The notes under the pieces are model-generated. The model saw only the letters and a list, made by a program, of their open reading frames with translations. It was not told where the DNA came from and ran no database searches. The translations under genes and the position numbers were made by a program. This document shows positions 1 to 9,669 of a DNA stretch of 64,000 nucleotides, in pieces (position 1 is the first letter of the stretch; the number at the start of each line of letters is the position of its first letter). The stretch comes from Paroedura picta (lineage: Eukaryota > Chordata > Lepidosauria > Squamata > Gekkonidae): NCBI RefSeq assembly GCF_049243985.1, contig NC_135379.1:30079001-30143000 (forward strand), given 5' to 3'.

Positions 1-207
1 CCAAATTAATTCCAGTTGATACATCAAGAAAAACTTCCAAAAGAAAAAAAAACCTGTACTTTTGCTTTAAAATAAACATGGAGGGACACCTAGTTTTTCA
101 GAGTCCTCCATCATCTTAGAAAACTCTTTCTCATAGGTAACCTTGTGGCTTGACCTTGTCAAGGGCGAGATCTGAATTTAATCTCATTCTGGAAAATGCT
201 ACGAGTT
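1..207 (-). other. HOXA11: HOXA11 3' UTR (partial)
   Basis: This A+T-rich stretch lies directly after the HOXA11 stop codon on the minus strand and runs off the window edge. HOXA11 mRNAs in amniotes have a 3' UTR of about a kilobase, so only its start is present. The poly(A) site is not in view. Assignment is by position only. Confidence 0.7.
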
Positions 208-440
208 TTAAAGTAGTGGATTAGCTGAGTAATATTGTAATCGGTCCCTGTTAATTTTTTTCTCTTTCATTCTTCTGTTTTGAAACCATATTTTTACTTG
301 ACGGTCGGTCAAGTTGAGCATTCGGGAGAGCTGGAGACGTTTCTCTTTGTTTATATAGACACTGAAGAAGAATTCCCTTTCTAATTCTCTAATCTGATAT
401 TTGGTGTATGGGCATCTCTTTTTACGGGTACGTTGTCCAC
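208..440 (-). CDS. HOXA11: HOXA11 exon 2 (homeodomain)
   Basis: Second and last coding exon of the AbdB-class transcription factor HOXA11, which acts in the nucleus and patterns the zeugopod and the kidney and reproductive tract. Read on the minus strand it starts after a clean acceptor (TTTTCATTTCACAG at 441-454). It opens with the last two bases of a split Ser codon, then [15 protein letters not shown], and ends [11 protein letters not shown] before TAA at 208-210. The homeodomain spans about residues 257-316 of the 329-residue product, with the recognition helix [13 protein letters not shown] intact (W48, F49, N51, R53). The exon is 233 nt, that is 2 + 77 codons, matching the vertebrate gene. 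It has no in-frame ATG near its start, so a simple ATG-to-stop search misses it. The C-terminus separates it from HOXC11 and HOXD11. Confidence 0.98.
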
Positions 441-2190
441 CTGTGAAATGAAAAGATAAAGGCAGAAGCCAGTGAGTCTGGAACCATAAGAACGAAGGAG
501 GGGTTGCGGTTCATATTTAATCCAGGGACATTGGGCTTATTACCTGGCTAGTTCTCTCCTACTCAACATTTATGCACATATTAAGTGAATCTTGTGCAAA
601 GAAAAATCTCCTCATGTACATGCCACAGGGAAAGTTCCAGGGCACATCCACTTCAAACAACAGACCCACAGAGTCATCCTGTGCACGCTGTTCCAGGGTG
701 CCATAAGGGAGCAAGTGTGCACAGGATGGCCTCACAGGGATGGACAGGGAGCCCAGTGCTCACAATGCTTGGAAGCACAAGATGGAAGGGCCAAACGCTG
801 AAAGCGGAATTCAACCAAGACCTGGGCTGGTGCAAGAAATCTGGAAAGGCCATAGTTCAAGATGGGTCACCCAAGATGAGAACCTCAACCGTGTCCTGCA
901 GCCTAAGGACCCTACTGAAATTTTAGCTTCAGCAATCACGGCTTGCCATCCTAAAAACACTTTGCTAGAACAAACCCCGCAAAATAACATGGGTCTCATT
1001 TTCAGATGGGCCATTTTAGGAGCAGTCCAATGATGCCTTCAAAATGGGTGACATTCCCCTATGCCTCCCTACTTGTTGGGGATGCTTCTCCTGTTGTTGT
1101 TTTTTTCTGTGCTTCCTTTTCTTTCTTTTTAGAAAATACCCACCCCCCTGCATATGATCACTAGTTGTTATGTCCACAGCATAGTGGGCCCTACTGTTTG
1201 GTTCTGAAGCCCCCCCCCCTCCAATTCCGGTGGCTGTCCCTCAGTCCTGGCCACAGTGGCTGTTATGTTTTTTAAAGCAAATGTAATCTCCTCTGAAGCC
1301 CATTTCTTTGTCCCCCCCACCCCCATGGCTTGTTACTTTAAATATCAGTGCCACCTTCTATTAAAACAACAACAACTGCAACAACTACAACATCCCCCCT
1401 TTCCTAGTGCATCTCACCCGCAAGGGTATTTTTCTGCTCTTGACTTTTGGGGTAGGGTGGGGAGAGGAATTAAAAAACAAGAGAACCCAAACCGGCTTTG
1501 TAGACTGAATAACAATTGCAAGGAGCAACAAACTGTTGGACAGAAGGCAACACGCAATTCCCCCCCCCCCCCCGTGTCTTAGGAAAACGGCTTCCTTGAG
1601 ACAAAAACGGGGGCAGCCTTAGGTTGGTTTGGTTGCTTTTAATATCGCACAACAGTGCAGGCGGTTACGATAGCTGTTCGACACTATTCTCGTGCAATCG
1701 TTAAAAGCAGGGATGGCTATGAGTCCAGCCCTCTAACTAGACTTCTGGGGCAGCACATGGCTTTTATAAAAAGCAAAGAAAAGAAAAATCACAGGATTAC
1801 ATGGATATCAAAGGAGTCTGAAATCCCCTTTTGGGTGAATTTTACAGGCGCAAAACGTGCATTATTATATTTTCAAGACTTTGACTACAGAACCTCACCA
1901 CCTCCCACCCCCCCTTTCCCTTCTTTATTCTTCTTTTTTATGATTTAGGGGGGGGACCTTTTTTGGCACAAAAAAAAAGGCATCCATTGGCCGGTGGGTA
2001 TTTCACGGCCAATTTCAGTCCTCGCCACGTGATCTCGCCTTTTATAACAAAGTTTTGTTGGGGGAAATCTAAAGGCCCTTCATAAACCTTATATGCTTAT
2101 AAAACAGCATATAAAAATTTAACAGCGGCGGTGCGCTAAGATTTCCAAGTCCCTTTCATAAAAGCGCTAGGGCGCTGCCTTAATACGTAC
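441..2190 (-). other. HOXA11: HOXA11 intron
   Basis: Single intron of about 1.75 kb. The donor is A|GTACGT (2190-2185) and the acceptor CACAG (445-441). Splicing rebuilds a Ser codon (A + GT). The middle part carries C-runs (1560-1573 is 14 C) and no recognisable coding sequence. Several short open frames at 585-1033 and 1256-1948 look like chance. The end next to exon 1 is A+T-rich and full of HOX-type sites (annotated separately). Confidence 0.9.
1981..2170. promoter_or_regulatory. HOXA11 intronic candidate enhancer with HOX13-type sites
   Basis: Within 190 bp just inside the intron there are a CCAAT-type site (about 1984), an E-box CACGTG (2026-2031), and TTTATAA (2041), CATAAA (2081), TTATAAAA (2097), ATATAAAAA (2110) and TTCATAAAAG (2156). 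TTTATNR/CATAAA cores are what posterior HOX proteins prefer. In mouse, the Hoxa11 intron holds a HOX13-dependent enhancer that drives antisense transcription and excludes Hoxa11 from the digits. The position here matches, but function is inferred. Confidence 0.5.
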
Positions 2191-2524
2191 TGGAGCTGCT
2201 GGATTTCTCCTCATTGTTGCCGGAAGACGAGCCCGGGCTGCTACTGCTCTCCAGCCGCCGCCGCCGCTCCTTCTCCTCGGCCGCCGCCGCCGCCGCCGCC
2301 TCCCTGCCGCCGCCGCCGTCCGAACTTGAAGTTGCCGCGGGTGCGGCGGCGGTGGCGGCGGTGGCCGGAGCGGCTCCCGGGGCGGGCACTTTGTCGGCGC
2401 TCTTGTCTCCGGCGTAGTCCGCGTGGTGGTCGGCCGAGCCGTAGGCGGTCTCGAAGAACTGGTCGAAAGCCTGGGGCAGCACGCCGTTCCTGCCCACCGC
2501 GCTATAGAAGCCGGCCGAGGCGCC

Positions 2525-2561
<37 letters not shown>

Positions 2562-2947
2562 GCGGCGGCGGCGGCGGCGGCGGAGGGGTGGTGGTAGACG
2601 CTGGCCGGGCTTTTGCCGAACATCTCGCCCATGCTGGCCGCCGCCGCCGCGGCGTTGCTGACCGGCAGGCAGTCCCTGTGCATGATCTCCTCGGCGGAGT
2701 AGCAGTGGGGGAGATTGTTCCGGGGGTGCCATTTACTGGCTGGATCGATGGCGTATTCGCGGAAGGTGACTTCTCGCACGGGTTGGACCTGGGGAAGGTT
2801 GGAGGAGTAGGAGTATGTCATGGGGCGAGAAGACGGGGTCTGGGGCAGGAAGGAAGGGAGGCTGGAGAAATCAGGACCCGAAACGTAGTAAGTACAACTG
2901 GGCAAATACATGTTAGAGGAACAAGGAACACGCTCATCAAAATCCAT
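2191..2947 (-). CDS. HOXA11: HOXA11 exon 1
   Basis: First coding exon, 757 nt (252 codons + 1 nt). It begins [18 protein letters not shown], the vertebrate HOXA11 N-terminus, and keeps [39 protein letters not shown], the [18 protein letters not shown] block (residues 153-170) and [20 protein letters not shown] (224-243). I chose the ATG at 2947. A directly preceding ATG at 2950 and one at 2974 are in frame, but known orthologues start with MDFDER. Residues 99-150 are far richer in Ala and Ser than in mammals: six Ala at 99-104, seven Ala at 123-129 and a Ser run at 131-141, encoded by GCC and AGC triplets. A second Ala-rich stretch covers 190-224. The total of 329 residues compares with 313 in human. 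The exon sits in a CpG island. Mammals transcribe HOXA11-AS across it on the other strand. Confidence 0.98.
2526..2583 (-). repeat. HOXA11: coding triplet repeat (poly-Ser/poly-Ala) in HOXA11
   Basis: An AGC-type run (2526-2559) and an adjoining GCC-type run (2560-2583) encode the serine and alanine tracts at about residues 123-141. Near-pure triplet runs of this kind often vary in length between individuals and species. Confidence 0.85.
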
Positions 2948-3240
2948 CATTAGGCTACCTCGGGCTCTCCGCATTAGCCGAGCTTAACATGATTCTCTAA
3001 TGCAGCTGCCTCTTTGAAGCAGATCCGTGAAGTAAGAAATTTGGAGACGTAAGCTGACGTGGAAATCTATCCCCATCCTTAGCAGGGAGGCGCTGGTCAT
3101 GTGACCCAATGTTGAAATTGACAAGCTGCGAGTACGGGCCCTCTCTCGCCCCCCCCTCCTTCTCCTTCTTTGTAGCCATCTCAAGGGAAGCAACAGATCG
3201 TCACTTGGGTCTTTTGGCCAAAGCCAAGAAACCTTAAATG
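2948..3240 (-). promoter_or_regulatory. HOXA11: HOXA11 5' UTR and proximal promoter
   Basis: Flank upstream of the HOXA11 start. On the minus strand it holds GTCACATGAC (3105-3096), an E-box of USF/TFE type. A CCAAT box lies on the plus strand next to it (about 3105-3109). The segment from the E-box to the ATG is unique sequence of moderate G+C and looks like a conserved Hox promoter. The exact transcription start cannot be placed from sequence. Confidence 0.6.
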
Positions 3241-3900
3241 TAACTCCGGCGGACCTTGCGGATGAAGGGGGGGGGGAGGCAGACGCGTGGCCCTTCTGTC
3301 TGTCTGTCTGTCTGTCTGTCTTTCTCGAAGCATTTTCCTTTCTTTCCCGTTTCCTCGCTAGCTCCCTCTCCTCCCCCACCCCCATCCGAAGATCTCGCGC
3401 CCATTAAGCAGGGGATGCAATTAGAAACGCGCGCGGACCCCCTCCCCCCTCCCCGAGCTTGTGGAAGGGCTCCGGCGAGGTGCCGTGTAATTTCGTAATT
3501 CTGCCCAGGACTGACTTCTGGGAAGCCTGCCTCCGACGGCGCCCGGGGCCCTGGGACGTGTTCCCGGCGAAGACGCTCTCCAGGCCCCACAGGCTATGGC
3601 GGAAGACGCGGTCGGGAAGAATGTTCCGGGGTCAAGTCTGAGCCGATTTCCACGGTGGAGGGATTGCATGGCTCGCCTTCACGTTCATTTCCGAAGCGCC
3701 GGGCGCCCGCCTCCCCTTTCGCGCGGGTTAGCCTCCCTCGCATAGCCCGGGTGGCTGCATCGCCAGGCTGCGCACTCCCACGTGCCTGGTGAAAGCCGCT
3801 GGCTTGGATTTCACTGCTCCTCGCCATGCCAGGGAACCTTTTGAATTACAGCCCACCAGGTAAAAGAAAAGCGCATGAGCCCACCGCAGTGCAGCGAAAT

Positions 3901-4550
3901 GTCTGAGAAGCCAAGGGCAAGTTAAAAGGATCCACCCGTCACGCCGATCCTGAAGCGTATTTCTCGGGAGTCAGTCCCCCTGTCTGCCCTGCGCTCACTG
4001 CAAGCCAGCAAAATCTCCTTTCTCAGGAGATGCCGGTGAAAAAGCACAGCTCGAGAGGGGCGCGCCGCCCTTCCCAGCAAAGCTGCAGGGAGAATTTGGC
4101 CTCGGCTTTGGCTGAGGGAAGGGCAACCCTGGAGAACAAGCGCTTACTTGTGAGTAAGATCCGCTGAACTCAGTGGCCTTTGCACAGGGGCACGCTGCAC
4201 AAAAAAGCCTTTCGCCGCCAGGAAAAAGGGAGCGCCCCGCAACCAAGAGACAGGCCAAGGAAGCAGACAAACAGCAGAGGCCCCCCCAGGAAGGCCGGCC
4301 CGCTCTTCTGCCCCGATGTGCGGCTAGCGGGATTCTCTGTTTGAAGGGAAGGGAGGCTGCTTAGCTGGATCTAATTATCGCAAGAGGAAAGACCGCAAGA
4401 CAGCGGATCCTGGGCCTGGCGCAGTCTGAGAACCAAGCAGACCTCCTGTCTTTTGGGGTGGGGGGAGGGAGGGGGAGGGAGTGGACCTTTCAAGAGCTAT
4501 GGAAAGGAAACTTGGGATCTCTTTCAAAAAAAAAAACGGACTGCTGTTCC
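3901..4550. other. intergenic, no gene seen
   Basis: Mixed-composition flank of the HOXA11 CpG island, ending in G-rich and A-rich runs (about 4456-4535). Open frames on both strands are short and resemble no family. Confidence 0.6.
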
Positions 4551-5240
4551 CTGAGATGTGATTCTTTATTTATATACCGGCGAATAACTGCCTTACTGTA
4601 CATACAGGAGATTCTCGGGATTTAAATGTCAGGATCGATTTGTTTATTTATTGCTGATCTTATCCTAACTGACTCAATAACAAATCTAATCATGTTGGAT
4701 CCTAAGGAAAAACCAAACCCTCTCATTATATATTTTCCCTATGTTCTGTTCACTGTACTAAGCTGTAACTATCAATATTATGAATTATAATTATTCGTAG
4801 TGGAGTAAACGAATGTATTAGCATGTTTATATGCCTTTTACCCCCCCCCCCCTTCTTTCTTTCTCTTTCTCCCTCTGGCTTTTACAAGGGCTACCGATCA
4901 CAAATCAAAGGCTTTGGACATATCCCTTTAATGAACTCTTTATTTTGGATCGCTGCAAGAACTTTTATGGGCCTTCAACGTTTGTGAGCTGAACTTGAAA
5001 TTATTAATTAATCTCTTCTGCTTGTCCTATTTGCCAAGAGAGTGGATGAAAACAGGAGATAAGCGGGTCATCAAAGGACTATTTACAGATTGTTCGGGTC
5101 TGTGTGGGACTATAAAATGGTTTTATTTCTTTTCTTTGGAGGGTAGGGGGAGGGAGCAGAACTATGCGACACTGATGCGTGCCAATTGGTTTTAACGAGA
5201 GCCTTTTGCTTTTATTTTCCGTTTGCCCTGATTTTTTTAA
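4551..5240. promoter_or_regulatory. A+T-rich unique segment, candidate conserved non-coding element
   Basis: No repeat signature. It contains many TTTATT/TTTATA/ATTAAT-type homeodomain cores (for example 4564-4574, 4640-4652, 5002-5012) and ATCAAAG (TCF/LEF-like) at about 4905. It is the longest A+T-rich, repeat-free piece near the HOXA11 promoter. The regulatory role is inferred from composition and position. Confidence 0.35.
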
Positions 5241-6420
5241 AGAAAAGGTTCACGGGAACAGGTTTTTTTTTTTTTTTTTTTGCCCATCCTGCCTTCACTT
5301 CAGTCCCTGTTCTGAAAAACGGATGCATCCCCCTCCTTTCCTTTTCTCCCACCACAAGGGTGAATCTCTGAAGGATTCTCACCCCCCCCCCCCACATAAC
5401 AAAGGCGCCACCATTGCGCAGACTGGCCCCGCCTCTTCTGGCCCCAGCGAACAACTTTCTTGCACTTGTGGGGAGGGGGGCTTTTTCAAGCTAGGAGAAC
5501 CGACGCCCTTCTAGACTGGCTAGGGTGGGGGTGGGGAGGGTGTTTATGGCACTTTTGGCAGTCAACTTCAGCTTGTCCTGGAGCAGTCAACGGCAGAGCT
5601 GACCAACGGAGGACAGGAGAGGAGACGCCACCAACGTGGATTCCCTCCTTGCCTTCAAGCCTTCCGCAGCCGCCTTGGGCATACAGTAAGGGGGAGGGGG
5701 GCAGGTTGGAGAGAAGAAGGACCGGCCTCTGGGGCCCTTTGGCTGGCCGCTTTCCTCGCAGCCCTGCCGGATTATCCCTTTCAGACAAAGGAGAACATGA
5801 AGGCTCGCTGGGGCGGGTGGGGAACGCCAGCGAGGAATGAATGCGGGCGCGGGCGGGGCGGGACTGTCTGCAGCCCGAGCCTCCTTCTGTCTCCCGTGGG
5901 TTATAGGTTGTGGCTTTTCGGAGGTTTTGCAAACCTGCCTTCTAACGACAGGGAGGGAGAGAGAGGATGCCGGGGCCCCGGCCAAGGGGTTGCATTTGCG
6001 GAGCCGTTCGAGAGCATGACTGAAAGGACCTAAGGGTGCCTCTCGTCTGGGAAGCAGGGGGCACCCAAGGCACCATTCCTGTTCAGGGGAAGGCAGCTCA
6101 CGCTCACCCAAGCCTCCGAAAGGGTCCGTGACAAGGGCGAGTCCGCTGCGAGGCTGCTGTTTTTGAATGCCATAAGCAGGCTATCCGTGTGGTTTCTCCT
6201 CGAAAGCCTCCTGTAACGGAATAGTTGCGACTTCCTGGCTGGAGAGGGGGGTGGCGGAGGAGGGGGGAAGAAGAGGGAGCATCTCCAGCCTGGCGCCCTC
6301 CCCACTTAGCTAGGTGAGACCCGCGTTAATAGCAGCAGGCAGCTCTATTTGGTTGCATGTAGGGCGGGGGAGGGGGAGGAATAAAAGGATTTTGCATCGG
6401 GAGTCTCAGTTCAGGGAGAA
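5241..6420. other. intergenic, G+C-rich, poly-T and poly-C tracts
   Basis: Holds a 19-T run (5263-5281), a C-run at about 5382-5393 and G-rich stretches at 5690-5720 and 6360-6380. No gene or repeat family is recognised apart from the CTCF-like motif listed separately. Overlapping open frames up to 174 codons at 5587-6111 have no family features. Confidence 0.55.
6051..6064 (+). promoter_or_regulatory. candidate CTCF motif
   Basis: GAAGCAGGGGGCAC matches the CTCF core CCASYAGRKGGCRS at 12 of 14 positions. CTCF sites between HOXA11 and HOXA13 are known in mammals. This is a single-motif prediction. Confidence 0.4.
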
Positions 6421-7934
6421 GGTTGCTGATACCCAAATGGGGTTGTTTGCCTGCTGTGCCAACGTCCAATGAAGGACGCAACAGGGTGGCCCCAGCAGTA
6501 GAGAATTCCCTTAGAGAGGCAGGACCAGTGCCGTTAATGTTTAGTGGAGGCTATAGGATGCCACAGAAACAAAAAAGGGGCAAGGATATATTTAAGGGAA
6601 GAATAGAGATGATTTTGCCTTTAAAAAAAATTGCACAGTTCATACTGTTCCCTTTGTTCCCCAAGAGCTCTGTCCCATAATAAGCAAACGCTTCTTCTTC
6701 TTACCTTCAAGGTGTTCTGAAAGACTACGAAAGACTAGATGTTCATGTATATGCCACAACATGTTTGTGGGAAAGCAGATTATGACACTACTTCACCATG
6801 TTACACACAAAAAATCTACCCGAAATGTATCCTCCCCTTCTAAATGTAAGGAGTGGAATGTCAAGGAAATTATTTTCAGTTTAGGTTTAGGGGATTTGTG
6901 ATGCTAATCGGTTCAATATGTTATTAGAATACACGTGTGAGCCCTGTGGTTGCCTTATGTGTGATATGTCTAATCTCTAGATATCTTGTGTTGTCACAAA
7001 AATAAATACAAGAACTTGAAAAAAAAATTAAAAACCCTTCTGCAATGTAATGTGTTTAGGCAGTGTGTGTATGTCAAGTGCAAGGATCCAAACAAGAAAT
7101 AAGAAGCGATTTTAGAAATCCATGACTTTTCTTTTGGAATGAAAGCAGTGATGGGCTATTGAGACACAGTTTGTCAAATACAGATTTTAATTAAAATGTC
7201 CTCAAGCCAATTTTTTTTTATCCACTATTTTCACTGTGCTGCTTTATTACTCTGAAACGCATTTTTAAAAGGTGAGAGGAAGCCTGCTCATGTAAATCTA
7301 TTAATAAATTCAGCTGGAGGGCTCCTGCCAAGTGAAACGGATTCCAGTAGGTCGGATTTCCACTCCTGATCCCATCTCAATCTATGGTATTTAAATGCCA
7401 TTCTCACCTTTCCAAAGTTATTATCTTTTTGAAAGATTATTAAAATAGTTTCTTCTTTCCTATGTTCCTAGTAAGTAATTAATTTTAACAAAACACAATA
7501 ATTGCTTCTGATATCGGTTGCCTAATACATTCAGATTCGAAAAGTGTGCATATTTAATTCCAAAGCCCGTTTCTGTTGCTTTCTGCCGTGAGGCCAATTT
7601 ATTCTGAAGGTGTTCTTATTTATCCAGAAGCAAGCTGTTGATGGAGGTTGGATAGTCAATTAAATATTTGCTCTAGATTCAGTCTTAATAAGAGGGGAAG
7701 AACACACCTTGAATGTCAGAGGACATGATTCTAGTACCACTAGCTTCACTAGAACAAATGTAGGCTGAAGCGAGCAGGACTTACATGTGTTCAAATGTAC
7801 CTGGATTCTGTCCAAACATATTTTATTTCAAGCATGTTTTCATATTCGGACTGTTAAGAGAAATAAGTGAACCGTTTTAACCTCCTAACCTTATTTATCA
7901 AGTAACAGTAATTAAATATGATGTAATTTTTCAT
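6421..7934. other. intergenic, A+T-rich, no gene seen
   Basis: Unique, mostly A+T-rich sequence. The part at about 7260-7700 has long runs without simple repeats and dense ATTA/TTTAT cores, and could be a non-coding element. No coding signature is visible. Confidence 0.5.
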
Positions 7935-8290
7935 TCATAAGCGGGTGCTAATCGTCTGGAGATCCCAAGAGAGTTGCGCCTAGCCCCGACCTGGTGGAAT
8001 GAGTTCTCAGAAGAGCTGAAGGGCCTGCCAGAACGGTCTCAGGTCTACAGAGCCTGCACAATAGAGCTCTGCCGCCAGGTCTTTGGGCGAGGCCAAGGCA
8101 CTAAGGCACGAATCTGTGAGCTGAAGAGTGGGAATTTCGGTTTGGAGGATGGGCAATTGGGTTTTAATGGGGTTTGGGATTTTTTAGACTTTTACGGGGC
8201 TTTGTTTGAGGATTTTAGATTGTAACCTGTCAGGAGCCTCTCAGTGAGAGTGGCGGAATATAAATCGAAACATAAAATAAATAAATAAAA
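7935..8290 (+). mobile_element. L2-type LINE, 3' end
   Basis: Sequence of the terminal region shared by reptile L2 elements: LAPTWWNEFSEELKGLPERS followed by ELCRQVFGRG, then a short 3' UTR and a tail of the form gtggcggaatataaat with (ATAAA)n at 8260-8290. It is a 5'-truncated copy, as usual for LINEs, and lies within the Hox cluster spacer. Confidence 0.75.
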
Positions 8291-8619
8291 AACAAGGGTG
8301 GCATATTATTTTGTGACATCTTTATCCTATATGTCTGCCCTTTCTAAAGCTTTTGTGGAATAAGGTCTTATAATTTAACCTCCCACATCCTCTAATTTTA
8401 TTAGTCCCTCGTCCCAGTTTTAGAAGTCCCATAACTTTGAACTTTTACATTCAGGTAACCTCACCACTCTCTCCTGTATTTCTTTTTATTCCTTTTGGGA
8501 AACCCATGTGATTGGCTGACATCCTTTGCGCTTCTAGCATTTTAGTACATCAGAACCTTTCCATCTATGTAACATAAATGTAATAAAAATTATATATATA
8601 TTTTAAAACCAGTATATCT
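8291..8619. other. intergenic, nothing recognised
   Basis: A+T-rich linker with a short (TA)n at 8592-8602. No feature can be supported. Confidence 0.5.
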
Positions 8620-9669
8620 TTGTCAGATCAATACCACAGGCGTTCCCCTGTATCCTGCTCTTCAAGCCCAGCTCTACATCTATTACCATCACAGCCATTC
8701 CCGACCTCAAGCGCACCTGCACTTTCTGCAGAAGACCTGCCCCCTGGCAAATCCTGCCTGATCATTAGCACTTGGGGGCCACTTGCAAAGAAACAAGAAG
8801 CAAGAAATGGTTCATGTGGCTTGGGATTGACTGGGACCCGGATATTGCGCATACTGTTCCCCACGCTTCCCCCATTATCTGTGGTGTTCTCACCGATGCC
8901 ACCTAGGAAAATAAGAAAAACACGCACAATATTTGTGTATATATCCAAATACAGGTGCAGGAAGCTAGGGTGTCTAGACCAGCTGATTGAGCGGGGCAGA
9001 AGAAGCCAAGATTTCCGTTCCAATGAGCCACGCACACATCCGCCAAATTTCTCCCATGTCCATTGCCACCGATCACGACGCGCACCAGTGGACTGTTGTC
9101 CTTCGAGCAAGGCCACACTCCTGGCCTTTTACGCCGCTGAAACGTTGTTTGAGTCCCTTTCAAGAGCGCTTCCGCCTCTCTCCAGAACTGCTTTCGGAAA
9201 GACTCGTCAGGATTCCTCTCCGCAGGATGTGCGGGGACACCCCAGTGAGAAGGCCAGGCTCGGAGAGGAGAGGCGGCGGCGTTCTGTTCCAGCGCTCCCC
9301 TTTCTCTATGAGCAGCAGAGACAAACCACGAGACCCCATGCCCGGCACGACATATGTAGAAGTATTTTCCCAGGTGATGCCTTGAACTTGACCTTAAGTT
9401 TCTTAATCAACGAAAGGGGAACAAAACCTTTCCCTACAACGCTTGTGCCGCATCTCCCTTCCTCTTATGCGCGCGCTTCTGCCCGGCCGGTTGGTCCGCT
9501 GCCTGCAAAATCAATTGCTAGCGCCGGAACAAAGTTTGCTCATGTGGGGATACGATTGTGCCACCTGTTCGGAAAGCAGGCACACCCCCCCCCCCATTTC
9601 AGTCACCGAGCAAAGGCACAGGTACTAACTTCGATGCATTGCGGATACATGCCAGAAGGCCTTGCGTAG
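8620..9669 (+). other. long open reading frame of unknown status (349 codons)
   Basis: An uninterrupted frame from ATG 8620 to a stop at 9669 lies between HOXA11 and HOXA13, on the strand opposite to both. The translation is rich in Ser, Arg, Pro and Leu and has no domain, signal peptide, membrane segment or repeat that I recognise. Other frames in the same stretch are also open (162 codons on the minus strand at 8628-9116, 132 on plus at 8987-9385), which suggests low stop density rather than selection. No Hox cluster of any vertebrate is known to me to carry a protein gene here. It is probably non-coding, perhaps part of an antisense transcript. Confidence 0.2.

Larger units (their letters stand above)
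2190..3900. other. CpG island over HOXA11 exon 1 and upstream
   Basis: CpG-dense, G+C-rich DNA covering exon 1 and about 1 kb upstream. It includes a (TGTC)n run at 3297-3320 and C-rich blocks. CpG islands over Hox first exons are typical in vertebrates. Edges are judged by eye. Confidence 0.65.

Noticed and set aside
2423-2953. 176-codon plus-strand frame over HOXA11 exon 1
   Set aside because: Mirror of GCC/AGC-rich coding sequence. The translation is low-complexity Ala/Gly. An antisense RNA is possible but not a protein.
2948-2974. Upstream in-frame Met residues (MRRARGSLM) as the HOXA11 start
   Set aside because: Known HOXA11 proteins start MDFDER. The upstream stretch reads as 5' UTR.
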